From: Thermithiobacillus tepidarius DSM 3134
GTDB taxonomy: Bacteria > Pseudomonadota > Gammaproteobacteria > Acidithiobacillales > Thermithiobacillaceae
NCBI RefSeq assembly: GCF_000423825.1
Contig: NZ_AUIS01000009.1
Coordinates: 41,139 to 105,138 of the forward strand
Direction of reading: 5' to 3'
DNA: 64,000 nt
A program made the position numbers and the translations under genes. The notes beneath the pieces were generated by a model that ran no database searches, was not told the origin of the DNA, and worked only from the letters and a program-made list of their open reading frames with translations. Shown here one piece after another: positions 25,275-34,975 of this stretch (position 1 is its first letter; each line of letters begins with the position of its first letter).

Positions 25275-26261
25275 TTACGACCACTTAAGCAAGACTGATC
25301 CCCAGGTGAAACCGCCGCCGAAAGCCTCCATCAGCACCGTTTCTCCCACCTGGATCCGCCCGTCCTTGACGGCCTCGTGCAAGGCCAAGGGAATGCTGGC
25401 GCCGGAGGTGTTGCCGTGCCGGTCCACAGTGACCACCACGCGTTCCATGGGCATGCCCAGCTTGTCGGCCGTGGCCTGGATGATGCGGATGTTGGCCTGA
25501 TGCGGCACCAGCCAATCCACGTCCTCGCGGCGCATGGCGTTGGCCGCCAGGGTCTCGTCCACGATCTCGCCGAGCGTCTTTACGGCCATGCGGAATACGG
25601 AATTGCCCTGCATGGTGAGGCAGGCGCCGCCGGACTGCCACTGCTCCGTGTTGCGGGACACCCCGGCCGGCACCATCAGCAGATCGCTGTAGGTGCCGTC
25701 GGCATGGATGTGGGTGGACAGGATGCCGGGCTCCTCCCCCGCCTCCAGCACGACCGCGCCGGCACCGTCGCCGAAGAGCACGCAGGTGCCGCGGTCGCTC
25801 CAGTCGAGAATGCGCGACATGGTCTCGGCCCCGACCACCAGGGCGCGCTTGGCCGCGCCGGTGCGCAGATACTTGTCCGCCACGTCCAGGGCATAGACGA
25901 AGCCGGTGCACACTGCCTGGATGTCGAACGCCGGGGCGCTGCGGTTGCCCAGACGCGCCTGCAACAGGCAGGCGGTGCTGGGAAAAACCAGATCCGGGGT
26001 GGTGGTGGCCACGATGATGAGATCCAGCGTCTCGGGCGCCACGCCGGCCCGCGCCAGGGCCTCGCGCGCGGCCCGTTCCGCCAGGTCGCAGGTGCTTTCG
26101 TAGTCGGCGGCGATGCGGCGCTCGCGGATGCCGGTGCGGGTCAGGATCCACTCGTCGGAGGTGTCCACCATCCGCTCCAGGTCCGCGTTGCTCAGGATCC
26201 GCTCGGGCAGATAGCCGCCGGTGCCGATGATGCGGCTGTATGTTTTCTGGTCTGGGGTCAT
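25275..26261 (-). CDS. fabH: beta-ketoacyl-ACP synthase III
   Basis: Starts fatty-acid synthesis by condensing acetyl-CoA with malonyl-ACP. It has 328 residues. The catalytic triad is Cys118 (QAVCTGF), His in VPHQANIRI and Asn in HGNTSGAS. The GGGFTWG loop near the C-terminus is typical. The start ATG overlaps the plsX stop (ATGA), so the two are translationally coupled. Confidence 0.97.
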   Translation of the reverse strand: MTPDQKTYSRIIGTGGYLPERILSNADLERMVDTSDEWILTRTGIRERRIAADYESTCDLAERAAREALARAGVAPETLDLIIVATTTPDLVFPSTACLLQARLGNRSAPAFDIQAVCTGFVYALDVADKYLRTGAAKRALVVGAETMSRILDWSDRGTCVLFGDGAGAVVLEAGEEPGILSTHIHADGTYSDLLMVPAGVSRNTEQWQSGGACLTMQGNSVFRMAVKTLGEIVDETLAANAMRREDVDWLVPHQANIRIIQATADKLGMPMERVVVTVDRHGNTSGASIPLALHEAVKDGRIQVGETVLMEAFGGGFTWGSVLLKWS

Positions 26262-27280
26262 GCCGTGCTTTCTTGTTGCTCGGAAAGGAGGGTCTGCACT
26301 TCTTCGGCGATGTTGGCGATCAACTGGTGCTTGACCTCGGACGCCGCCACGCGGATGGCCTGGGCGAAAGCAAAGGCATCGGCATTGCCGTGGCTTTTGA
26401 TGACGATGCCGTTGAGGCCGATCAGGGTGGCGCCATTGTAGCGGCGGTGGTCCAGGCGGTCGCGGAAGCGGCGCAGCACCGGCAGGCTGAGCAGGGCGGC
26501 GAGCCGGCCGTACCAGGAGGCGGCATAGGCCTCCTTCAGCTCGGCGCTGATCATCTGCGCCAGGCCTTCGGACACCTTGAGGGCCACGTTGCCGACGAAG
26601 CCGTCGCAGACCACCACGTCGGTGGTGCCCCGGTAAATGTCCGAGCCTTCCACGTTGCCATAGTAGTTGAGGCTGCTGTTGCGCAACAGCTGGCCGGCCC
26701 CCTTCACCACCTCGTTGCCCTTGATCTCCTCCTCGCCGATATTGAGCAGGCCGATGCTCGGCCGCTCCACGTGCAGGACCAAGCGGCTCATCACCTCGCC
26801 CATGATGGCGAACTGGAAGAGATGCGCGGCATCGCAGTCCACGTTGGCGCCCAGATCCAGCATCAGCGTCTTGCCGCGTCGGGTCGGGATGGTGGTGGCG
26901 ATGGCCGGCCGGGCGATGCCGGGAATGGTGCGCAGCACCACCTTGCCGATGGCCATGAGCGCGCCCGTGTTGCCGGCGCTGACCACGGCCTGGGCCGTGC
27001 CGCTCTTGACCAGGTCGATGCCCACGCGCATGGAGGAGTGGCGCTTGTTGCGCAACGCCTGGGAAGGCGCCTCGTCCATGGCGACCACTTCGGGGGCATG
27101 GCAAACCTGCAGGCGGGGATGGGATGCTGCCTGACAGCGGGACAACTCCCTGCCGATCGGCTCTTCCTGACCGACCAGCAGGATCTCTACGTCGGGATCT
27201 TCGGCCAAGACGCTCAGCGCCGCGGGCACGACGACGGGGGGGCCGTAGTCCCCCCCCATGGCATCAATGGCAATCTTCAT
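26258..27280 (-). CDS. plsX: phosphate acyltransferase PlsX
   Basis: Makes acyl-phosphate from acyl-ACP, the first committed step towards phospholipid in the PlsX/PlsY route. It has 340 residues. The start [12 protein letters not shown] is typical, as are [19 protein letters not shown] and the segment [13 protein letters not shown]. It lies in the standard rpmF-plsX-fabH order. Confidence 0.97.
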   Translation of the reverse strand: MKIAIDAMGGDYGPPVVVPAALSVLAEDPDVEILLVGQEEPIGRELSRCQAASHPRLQVCHAPEVVAMDEAPSQALRNKRHSSMRVGIDLVKSGTAQAVVSAGNTGALMAIGKVVLRTIPGIARPAIATTIPTRRGKTLMLDLGANVDCDAAHLFQFAIMGEVMSRLVLHVERPSIGLLNIGEEEIKGNEVVKGAGQLLRNSSLNYYGNVEGSDIYRGTTDVVVCDGFVGNVALKVSEGLAQMISAELKEAYAASWYGRLAALLSLPVLRRFRDRLDHRRYNGATLIGLNGIVIKSHGNADAFAFAQAIRVAASEVKHQLIANIAEEVQTLLSEQQESTA

Positions 27281-27330
27281 CAGCCGCGACCTGAGTCAGC
27301 CAGATGCGACTCAGCGAACCACACCGCGAC

Positions 27331-27516
27331 TTATTCCGCGCCGCTCTTGTCCAGGACAGCCCGGCCCTTGTAGTGGCCGCACTGGGGGCAAATGTGGTGG
27401 GGACGCTTGGTGGCACCGCAGTTGGCGCACACGGACAGGCTCTTGCTCTCCAGGTGGTCGTGGGCACGACGCATGCCGCGGCGGGACGGGGAAGTCTTAC
27501 TCTGTGGAACGGCCAT
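27331..27516 (-). CDS. rpmF: ribosomal protein L32
   Basis: A 50S ribosomal subunit protein of 61 residues. It starts with [20 protein letters not shown], the usual L32 N-terminus. Two CxxC pairs (CANC and CPQC) form a zinc ribbon, so this is the zinc-binding form. It lies between yceD and plsX, as in most proteobacteria. Confidence 0.98.
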   Translation of the reverse strand: MAVPQSKTSPSRRGMRRAHDHLESKSLSVCANCGATKRPHHICPQCGHYKGRAVLDKSGAE

Positions 27517-27578
27517 GGTACTCTCCAGCGGTGTCTAAGCAACACCTGTTATCAATGAAGTCGATTTTCTCTACAAAG

Positions 27579-28034
27579 CTAGGCGCCGGGCTCGATGCCC
27601 GACACGGGGCAAACCCCGCCCTGCCATGCCTGGCACATGGGAATCATGGGCAGGGACAGCAACAGCTCGTCCTCGACCCACGCCGGCAGATTCAGGCGTT
27701 CATCTTCCACCAGCACCGGGTCCAGGGTCGGGTCCACACGGGTGATCAGGGCCTCGCTCTGCGCCATGCCCGCATGCACCTGCGCCACCAGCGCCAAGGG
27801 CATGGGCCCGAGGCAGCGCTGGCACTCGATTTCCGCCGTCGCCCGGATCTCACCGTCCACCCGGACGATGCCGCGCTCGGGCTGCCAGCGCAGCTTGACC
27901 TGGACCGTGGGCGACAAGCTGATCAACAGTTCCCGGAGCCGGCCCATGGCAGCGGTTTCCACTTCCCCCGCCATCTCGTCGCCCTGGCTGCTGATGCGGC
28001 GCAAATCCAGCAATTTGGCATCGGCCTTTAGCAT
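27579..28034 (-). CDS. yceD: YceD/DUF177 family protein (23S rRNA accumulation)
   Basis: A protein of 151 residues. The cysteine pair in IECQRCLGPM and the second pair near the C-terminus (PMCQAW and GVCPVSG) are typical of DUF177. E. coli YceD is linked to 23S rRNA accumulation, and the family is almost always encoded just upstream of rpmF, as here. The start ATG has no obvious ribosome binding site; longer starts in the same frame are not supported. It is the first gene of the 16-gene minus-strand run and diverges from ppc. Confidence 0.9.
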   Translation of the reverse strand: MLKADAKLLDLRRISSQGDEMAGEVETAAMGRLRELLISLSPTVQVKLRWQPERGIVRVDGEIRATAEIECQRCLGPMPLALVAQVHAGMAQSEALITRVDPTLDPVLVEDERLNLPAWVEDELLLSLPMIPMCQAWQGGVCPVSGIEPGA

Positions 28035-28165
28035 AAGGCGCGCATCATAGCTAGGGACGCCGGTGATGTAAAGCCTTCGGCGGCGCAAAATCGCGCCGGA
28101 CAAAAGCCAATTTTTTAGTTAGAATATGCGAATTTTGTCCGGTTCATTTGCAGAGGAACGACGAG

Positions 28166-30958
28166 TTGGCGGATGTTTTGACCGATAAAGAGTTGCGCGC
28201 CCGGGTAAAGCTGCTGGGCTCCCTGCTGGGCGATGTCTTGAAGAGCCAGGCCGGCGGCACGGTGTTCGAGGCCGTGGAACGGTTGCGCACCGGCTACCTC
28301 GCCCTGCATCGTCAGGCGGATCCGGCCCTGCGGGAGGAACTGGCGGCCCTGATCAACCAGCTGGATCCGGAGACCCTGGTCCACGTGGTGCGGGCCTTCA
28401 ACATCTATTTCAGCCTGGCGAATATCGCCGAGGAGGAGTTCGAGCACCGGTCGCGCCGCCGACAGTTCCGCGAGGGCGGCCACCCCTGGCGCGCCTCCTT
28501 CGAAGCGACCATCCGCGACCTGCACGCCGACGGCGTCGGCGCCGAGGACATGCAGAAGCTGCTGAACCGGCTGGCCTACATTCCGGTGTTCACCGCGCAT
28601 CCGACCGAGTCCAAGCGGCGCACCGTGCTGCAGGCCCTGCGGCGCATCTTCGTCACCAGCAAGGAGCTGGACGATCCGCGCCTGGGCGAGGAGGAGCGCG
28701 AGCGGGTCAAGGCGCGCCTGCGCACCCAGATCCAGATCCTGTGGAAGACCGACGAAGTCCGCGCCCGTCGACCGCAGGTCAAGGACGAGGTGGAGAACGG
28801 GCTCTTTTTCTTCCGGGAGAGCCTCTTTCAGGCAGTACCCCTGTGCTACCGCTTCGCCGAGCGGGCCGTGCGCATGTTCTACGGTGAAGAACGGGTCCAG
28901 GTGCCCAGTTTTCTGCGCTTCGGCTCCTGGATCGGCGGCGATCGCGACGGCAATCCCAATGTCACGGCCGCCATCACCGAGTGGGCGTTGCGCATGCAGA
29001 GCCTCGAAATCCACCGCGAGTACGTGCGCCGCATCAGCCAGCTACACCAGCTGCTCAGCCATTCGAGCCGGCTGTGCGCCATCTCGCCGGCTTTGCTGGA
29101 TTCCCTGGCGGCGGACGCCGCCCAGTTTCCCGAGCTGCGGGACTGGGTGGCGCAGCGCTATCCCAGCGAGCCGTACCGGCGCAAGCTGCGCTTCATGCGC
29201 GCGCGACTGGAGCTGGGGATTGCCCGCCTGGAAGCCCTGCTGGACGGGCGCGAGCCGGAGGACAGCAGCCGGCGCTACGCCGACGAACGGGCTTTCCTGG
29301 CCGACCTGCGCCTGATCTCCGAATCATTGATCGGCCACGGCGACGGCGACCTGGCCCGCAGCGAACTGCGCGACCTGAGCCGCCTGGCGGAAACCTTCGG
29401 CTTCTTCCTGGCGCACATGGACGTGCGCCAGGAGTCGGGGCGCCACACGCGCGCCGTGGCCGAACTGTTCCGCGACGTGCCCGGCTTCGGGGACTACGCC
29501 AGCCTGCCCGAGCCGGAGCGGCTCAAGCTGCTGTCCTGGGCCATCGAACAACCCTCCTCCCTGCTGCCGGCAGCGCCAGCGGCCAGCCCGGAAGCCTGCG
29601 AAACCTTCGACGTCTTCCAGTGCATGGCACGCATGCGCCGGGAAATCAGCCCGCGCGCTTTCGGCAGCTACGTGATCTCCATGACCCACGAGGCCAGCCA
29701 CGTGCTGGAAGTCATGCTGCTGGCCAAGGAGGCGGGATTGGCGGGCTGGCGCGACGGCACGCCCTTCTGCGACATCAGCATCTCGCCGCTTTTCGAAACC
29801 ATTGCCGATCTCGAGCGCATCGACGCGGTCATGTCCGCCCTCCTGGGCAACTCCACCTATCGAACGCTGCTGCAGCAGGCCGGCAACCTGCAGGAAGTGA
29901 TGCTGGGCTATTCCGACTCCTGCAAGGATGGCGGCATCGTTTCTTCCAGCTGGTCCCTGTATCGGGCCCAGTTGCAGATCTCCGCGCTGGCCAAGCGGCA
30001 TGGCGTCGATCTGCGGCTCTTCCACGGTCGCGGCGGCACCGTCGGCCGCGGCGGCGGCCCGACCCACGACGCCATCCTGGCGCAACCGCCGGGCACCGTG
30101 TGCGGCCAGATCAAGATCACCGAACAGGGCGAGGTGCTGTCGTTCAAGTACGCCAACCTGGAAACCGCCGTCTACGAGCTCACCGTGGGCAGCACGGGGC
30201 TGCTGAAGGCCAGCCGCTACCTGGTGCAGCCGGCGCCGGCCGAGCGCCCGGACTTCCAGGAGGTGATGGACGCCCTGTCCAATGCCGGCGAGCAAGCCTA
30301 CCGCCACTTCACCGAGGAGACCCCCGGCTTCCTGGATTACTTCTACGAAGCCACGCCGCTCAGCGAGATCGCTCTGCTCAACCTGGGCTCGCGGCCCTCC
30401 CACCGCAACAAGCGTGACCGCTCCAAGGCCTCGGTGCGCGCCATCGCCTGGGTCTTCGCCTGGGCGCAGTCGCGCCACACCCTGCCGGCCTGGTACGGGC
30501 TCGGCTCGGCCCTGGAAAGCTGGCGCGACGCGCAGCCGGCGCATCTGGCCAAGCTCCAGCACATGTACCGGGAATGGCCCTTCTTCCGGGCCCTGCTCAG
30601 CAACATCCAGCAGTCGCTCGAGAAGGCGGACATGGACATTGCCGCCGAATACGCCGCTCTGGTGGAAAACCAGGCACAGGCGCGGGTGATCTTCAATATG
30701 GTGCGCGACGAGTACCAGCGCACCGTCCAACAGATCCTCCAGGTGGCCGGCGTCCCGCAACTGCTGGAGGAAAACCCCACCCTGGCGCGCTCGCTGCAGC
30801 GCCGGCGCGCCTATCTGGAGCCATTGAACCACATCCAGCTGTCGCTGCTCACGCGCTACCGGGATGAATACTTCGCCGATGTCGAGCGGGAGCGCTGGCT
30901 GGATCCGCTGCTGCGCTCCATCAACGCCATCGCCGCCGGCCAGCGCAACACGGGCTGA
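28166..30958 (+). CDS. ppc: phosphoenolpyruvate carboxylase
   Basis: Carboxylates PEP with bicarbonate to oxaloacetate, refilling the TCA cycle. It has 930 residues. Key sites are present: TAHPTESKRRT with the catalytic His, GSWIGGDRDGNPNV, the active loop FHGRGGTVGRGGGPTH, and the C-terminal QRNTG. I chose the TTG at 28166, which has AGAGGA eight bases upstream; another TTG at 28148 lacks a site. It diverges from yceD and is followed 154 bp later by the pyruvate carboxylase genes, so oxaloacetate-forming enzymes sit together. Confidence 0.97.
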   Translation: MADVLTDKELRARVKLLGSLLGDVLKSQAGGTVFEAVERLRTGYLALHRQADPALREELAALINQLDPETLVHVVRAFNIYFSLANIAEEEFEHRSRRRQFREGGHPWRASFEATIRDLHADGVGAEDMQKLLNRLAYIPVFTAHPTESKRRTVLQALRRIFVTSKELDDPRLGEEERERVKARLRTQIQILWKTDEVRARRPQVKDEVENGLFFFRESLFQAVPLCYRFAERAVRMFYGEERVQVPSFLRFGSWIGGDRDGNPNVTAAITEWALRMQSLEIHREYVRRISQLHQLLSHSSRLCAISPALLDSLAADAAQFPELRDWVAQRYPSEPYRRKLRFMRARLELGIARLEALLDGREPEDSSRRYADERAFLADLRLISESLIGHGDGDLARSELRDLSRLAETFGFFLAHMDVRQESGRHTRAVAELFRDVPGFGDYASLPEPERLKLLSWAIEQPSSLLPAAPAASPEACETFDVFQCMARMRREISPRAFGSYVISMTHEASHVLEVMLLAKEAGLAGWRDGTPFCDISISPLFETIADLERIDAVMSALLGNSTYRTLLQQAGNLQEVMLGYSDSCKDGGIVSSSWSLYRAQLQISALAKRHGVDLRLFHGRGGTVGRGGGPTHDAILAQPPGTVCGQIKITEQGEVLSFKYANLETAVYELTVGSTGLLKASRYLVQPAPAERPDFQEVMDALSNAGEQAYRHFTEETPGFLDYFYEATPLSEIALLNLGSRPSHRNKRDRSKASVRAIAWVFAWAQSRHTLPAWYGLGSALESWRDAQPAHLAKLQHMYREWPFFRALLSNIQQSLEKADMDIAAEYAALVENQAQARVIFNMVRDEYQRTVQQILQVAGVPQLLEENPTLARSLQRRRAYLEPLNHIQLSLLTRYRDEYFADVERERWLDPLLRSINAIAAGQRNTG

Positions 30959-31112
30959 GCGGCGCCGGCCTGCGTCATTCACTGGAACGGCCCAGGTTGA
31001 CAGCTTCCGGAGCCCTGGCCATAGTAAGTATATTGACCTGGCGGCGCGCCCCTGGCTTCGCTGTCCGCTCGAGATGCCGTAGCACCCCTTCTCCACGTCC
31101 CGGGAGTGCGCC

Positions 31113-32528
31113 TTGTTCAAGAAGATCCTTATCGCCAATCGCGGGGAGATCGCGACGCGCATCAGCCGTGCGTGCAGCGAGCTGGGCATCAAGTCGGTGG
31201 CTATCTACGCCGAGCCGGACCGCTACGCGCTGCACGTCAAGAAAGCGGACGAGGCCTACAGCCTGGGCCCCGATCCCCTGCTCGGCTATCTGAACCCGCA
31301 CCGGGTGGTCAATCTGGCCGTGGAGGCCGGCTGCGACGCGCTGCATCCCGGCTACGGCTTCCTGTCGGAAAACCCCAAGCTGGCAGAGATCTGCGCGCGC
31401 CGCGGCATCACCTTCATCGGCCCGGATGCGGAGACCATCCGCATCATGGGCGACAAGACCCTGGCCCGCCAGGCCATGATCGACGCCGGCATTCCGGTCA
31501 TTCCGGGCACCCAGAGCAGCCTGGGCTCCGTGGACGAAGCGATCGCCGTGGCCGGCGAGATCGGCTATCCGGTGATGCTCAAGGCCAGCGGCGGCGGCGG
31601 CGGTCGCGGCATCCGCCGCTGCAACGACGAGGCCGAACTGCGCAACAGCTACGCCCGCGTCATTTCCGAGGCGGAAAAGGCCTTCGGCCGCTCCGAGCTG
31701 TTCCTGGAGAAATACATCGACCGGCCGCGCCACATCGAAGTGCAGGTGCTGGGTGACGCCTTCGGCAACGTCATCCACCTCTTCGAGCGCGATTGCTCCA
31801 TCCAGCGCCGCCACCAAAAGCTCATCGAGATCGCTCCCTCGCCGCAGTTGGACGAGTCGCAACGCACCTACATCGGCGAACTGGCAGTGCGCGCCGCCCG
31901 GGCGGTGAATTACCGGAATGCCGGCACCGTCGAATTTCTGCTGGACCCCGAAGGCCGCTTTTATTTCATGGAAATGAACACCCGCCTGCAGGTGGAGCAC
32001 ACAGTGACCGAGCAGATCACCGGCATAGACGTCGTGCAGGAGCAGACGCGCATCGCCGCCGGCCTGCCCCTTTCCGTCAGCCAAGCGGACGTTTCCCATC
32101 GCGGCTACGCCATCCAGTTCCGCATCAACGCCGAGGACCCCCAGAACAATTTCCTGCCCAGCTTCGGCCGCATCACCCGCTACTACTCGCCGGGCGGGCC
32201 GGGCGTGCGCACCGATGCGGCAATCTACACCGGCTACGAAATCCCGCCCTACTACGACTCCCTGTGTGCCAAGCTGACCGTCTGGGCGCTGGACTGGGAC
32301 CAGGCGGTGCGCCGCGCCCGCCGGGCGCTCAACGACATGGGCCTGTACGGGGTCAAGTCCACCATTCCCTATTACCTGGAGATCCTGAATCATCCTGACT
32401 TCGTTCAGCACCGACTGGATACCACCTTCGTGGAGCGCCATCCGGAGTTGACCCGCTACGCCAGCCGCCGCCGGCCGGAATGGGCCGCCATCATCGCCGT
32501 CGCCATTGCCACCCGGGAAGGACTGTAG
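31113..32528 (+). CDS. pycA: pyruvate carboxylase subunit A (biotin carboxylase)
   Basis: Carboxylates the biotin arm of subunit B using ATP and bicarbonate. It has 471 residues. The N-terminal KKILIANRGEIA, the ATP-grasp glycine loop KASGGGGGRGIRR and the catalytic EMNTRLQVEH are all present. The start is TTG with GGGAG seven bases upstream. By sequence it could serve acetyl-CoA carboxylase as AccC, but the next gene, beginning one base after its stop, encodes a transcarboxylase/biotin subunit for pyruvate. This points to the two-subunit pyruvate carboxylase known in Pseudomonas and archaea. Confidence 0.92.
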   Translation: MFKKILIANRGEIATRISRACSELGIKSVAIYAEPDRYALHVKKADEAYSLGPDPLLGYLNPHRVVNLAVEAGCDALHPGYGFLSENPKLAEICARRGITFIGPDAETIRIMGDKTLARQAMIDAGIPVIPGTQSSLGSVDEAIAVAGEIGYPVMLKASGGGGGRGIRRCNDEAELRNSYARVISEAEKAFGRSELFLEKYIDRPRHIEVQVLGDAFGNVIHLFERDCSIQRRHQKLIEIAPSPQLDESQRTYIGELAVRAARAVNYRNAGTVEFLLDPEGRFYFMEMNTRLQVEHTVTEQITGIDVVQEQTRIAAGLPLSVSQADVSHRGYAIQFRINAEDPQNNFLPSFGRITRYYSPGGPGVRTDAAIYTGYEIPPYYDSLCAKLTVWALDWDQAVRRARRALNDMGLYGVKSTIPYYLEILNHPDFVQHRLDTTFVERHPELTRYASRRRPEWAAIIAVAIATREGL

Positions 32529-34373
32529 ATGACCGCCAAATCGGTAAAGCAGGATAAAGTACTCGTCACCGAGACCGTGCTGCGCGATGCCCATCAGTCG
32601 CTGCTGGCCACGCGCATGCGCACCGAGGACATGCTGCCCATCTGCGACAAGCTGGACCGGGTGGGCTTCTGGTCCCTGGAGGTCTGGGGCGGCGCCACCT
32701 TCGACGCCAGCCTGCGTTACCTGAAGGAAGATCCCTGGGAGCGGCTGCGCCAGCTGCGCAGCGCCCTGCCCAACACGCGCCTGCAGATGCTGCTGCGCGG
32801 CCAAAATCTGCTCGGCTATCGCCACTACGCCGACGACGTGGTGGAAGCTTTCATCGAGCGGGCGGCGGCCAACGGCATCGACGTGTTCCGCGTCTTCGAC
32901 GCCATGAACGACCTGCGCAACCTGGAGACTTCCATCCGCGCGGTCAAGCGCCAGGGCAAGCACGCCCAGGGAGCCATCTCCTACACCGTGAGCCCGGTGC
33001 ATACGGTGGCGCATTTCGTCGACCTGGCCCAGCGCTTGGCGGAGATGGGCTGCGACAGCCTCTGCGTCAAGGACATGGCCGGGCTGCTGACGCCGCCGCG
33101 CGCCTTCGAGCTTTTCACCGCCCTGCGCCAGAGCGTGAACCTGCCCTTGAGCTGCCACAGCCATGACACGGCCGGGCTGTCGGCCATGAACCACCTGCGT
33201 GCCATCGACGGCGGCGCAAACATGATCGACACCGCCGTGTCCGCCCTCTGCTGCGGCACCTCGCACGCGGCCACCGAGAGCATGGTGGCGGCCCTGCGGG
33301 ATACCCCACAGGACACTGGGCTGGACCTGCAGCTCCTGCAGGAGATTGCGAGCTATTTCCGGGAAGTGCGCAAGAAATATGCACAATTCGAGTCGGAGTT
33401 CACCGGCATCGATACCCGTGTCCAGAGCAATCAGGTGCCGGGCGGCATGGTGTCCAACCTGGTCAACCAGCTCAGGGACCAGGGAGCGCTGGACCGCCTG
33501 GACGAGGTGCTGGCGGAGATCCCCCGGGTGCGCGCCGACTTCGGCTATCCGCCGCTGGTCACGCCAACTTCGCAGATCGTCGGCACGCAGGCGGTGTTCA
33601 ACGTGCTCACCGGCAAGCGCTATCACACCATCACCAACGAAACCAAGAACTACCTGCTGGGCCTCTACGGCCAGCCGCTCGGCAAGGTCAATCCCGAACT
33701 GCGCCGCCTGGCCATCGGCGACGCCACGCCGGTCAGCGAGCGCCCGGCCGACCGCCTGGCGCCGGAGCTGAACCGTCTGGCCGAGGCGGTGCAGGGCGTG
33801 GCGCATAGCCCCGAAGATGTCCTCTCCTATGCCTTGTTCCCGGAGATCGCCCTCAAGTTCTTCGAGGCGCGCGCCGCCGGCCGGCTGGCGCCCGAGCCGT
33901 TGCCGCCGGTACCGGTGGAGGCGCCGGCGCCGCAGGGCACGCCCACCGAATTCAGCGTCACCATGCACGGCGAAAACTATCACATCAGGATCCTGGGCAC
34001 CGGCCATCCGCACGCCGCTCAGCGGCCCTATTTCGTGACCGTGGACGGCCTGCCGGAAGAGGTCTACGTGGAGATCCTCGACACCGCGAGCGCCGCCGAG
34101 GGCGAAGCAGCGCCGGCGCGTGCCCGCGGCAAGGGCTCGCGGCGCCCGCAGGCCAGCCGTGCCGGCCACGTGGCCACCTTCATGCCGGGGACCATCGTCG
34201 ACGTGCTGGTGCGGGAAGGCGATACGGTCAAGGCCGGCGACCCGGTGCTGGTCACCGAAGCCATGAAGATGGAAAGCGAAGTGCAGGCCCCCATTTCCGG
34301 CAAGGTGGTGGCGGTGCACGTCGCCAAGGGCGACGCGGTGAATCCGGACGAAGTGCTGGTGGAGATCGAGTGA
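32529..34373 (+). CDS. pycB: pyruvate carboxylase subunit B (carboxyltransferase plus biotin domain)
   Basis: Moves the carboxyl group from biotin to pyruvate, giving oxaloacetate. It has 614 residues. An HMGL-like TIM barrel (about 10-290, with TVLRDAHQSLLATRMRTEDM and the metal site SCHSHDTAG) is followed by the conserved carboxylase domain. A short linker (PARARGKGSRRP) leads to a C-terminal biotinyl domain whose biotin lysine is in EAMKME near 580. The same design serves the alpha subunit of oxaloacetate decarboxylase (OadA). No membrane beta or gamma subunits are near, and pycA abuts, so carboxylation is the likely direction. Confidence 0.92.
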   Translation: MTAKSVKQDKVLVTETVLRDAHQSLLATRMRTEDMLPICDKLDRVGFWSLEVWGGATFDASLRYLKEDPWERLRQLRSALPNTRLQMLLRGQNLLGYRHYADDVVEAFIERAAANGIDVFRVFDAMNDLRNLETSIRAVKRQGKHAQGAISYTVSPVHTVAHFVDLAQRLAEMGCDSLCVKDMAGLLTPPRAFELFTALRQSVNLPLSCHSHDTAGLSAMNHLRAIDGGANMIDTAVSALCCGTSHAATESMVAALRDTPQDTGLDLQLLQEIASYFREVRKKYAQFESEFTGIDTRVQSNQVPGGMVSNLVNQLRDQGALDRLDEVLAEIPRVRADFGYPPLVTPTSQIVGTQAVFNVLTGKRYHTITNETKNYLLGLYGQPLGKVNPELRRLAIGDATPVSERPADRLAPELNRLAEAVQGVAHSPEDVLSYALFPEIALKFFEARAAGRLAPEPLPPVPVEAPAPQGTPTEFSVTMHGENYHIRILGTGHPHAAQRPYFVTVDGLPEEVYVEILDTASAAEGEAAPARARGKGSRRPQASRAGHVATFMPGTIVDVLVREGDTVKAGDPVLVTEAMKMESEVQAPISGKVVAVHVAKGDAVNPDEVLVEIE

Positions 34374-34963
34374 TGGCCCAGCTGCCCGCCCCCCTGATCC
34401 TCGCCTCCACCTCGCCCTACCGCCGGGAGCTGCTGGCCCGCCTGGGACTGCCCTTCACCCAGGAGGCGCCCGGGGTCGAGGAGGCGCCCCTGCCCGGCGA
34501 AGCGCCGGAAGCGCTGGTCTCCCGGCTGGCGCTGGCCAAGGCGGCCGCGGTGGCGGCCCGTCACCCGGAGGCCATCGTCATCGGCTCGGACCAGATGGCG
34601 CTGGTCGACGGCGAGGTGCTGGGCAAGCCCGGCACGCCGGCGCGGGCACAAGCCCAGCTGCGCCGCTTGAGCGGGCAGCGGGTACGCTTCCTGACGGCGC
34701 TGGCGGTGCAGTGCCCGCAGCAGGGGGCCCTGCAGGTAACCGTGCCCTATGAAGTGCAGATGCGCACGCTGTCGGAGGCGGAGATCGCCGACTACGTGGC
34801 CCGCGACAACCCGGTCGACGCCGCCGGCAGCTTCAAGTCCGAGGGGCTCGGCATCGCGCTTTTCGCCGGCATGTACGGCGATGATCCCAGCGCCTTGGTC
34901 GGCCTGCCGCTCATCCACCTGACTGCACTGCTGTCCCGCTGCGGCTGCCGCGTGCTCGGCTGA
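34373..34963 (+). CDS. yceF: Maf-family nucleotide pyrophosphatase, YceF type
   Basis: Hydrolyses modified nucleoside triphosphates; the E. coli YceF group prefers 7-methyl-GTP. It has 196 residues. The N-terminal LILASTSPYRRELL and the catalytic Asp in VIGSDQMALVDGE are clear. The later SFKSEGLGIALF and GLPLI segments match YceF rather than the dTTP-type Maf. The ATG at 34373 overlaps the pycB stop by one base. In E. coli yceF sits beside yceD-rpmF; here it has moved to the pyc operon, 6 kb away. Confidence 0.9.
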   Translation: MAQLPAPLILASTSPYRRELLARLGLPFTQEAPGVEEAPLPGEAPEALVSRLALAKAAAVAARHPEAIVIGSDQMALVDGEVLGKPGTPARAQAQLRRLSGQRVRFLTALAVQCPQQGALQVTVPYEVQMRTLSEAEIADYVARDNPVDAAGSFKSEGLGIALFAGMYGDDPSALVGLPLIHLTALLSRCGCRVLG

Positions 34964-34975
34964 GCGGCGCCCTGG

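Noticed and set aside
30975..34319. 1114-codon minus-strand open frame
   Set aside because: It is antisense to pycA and pycB, both of which carry all catalytic motifs. The translation has no recognisable domain.
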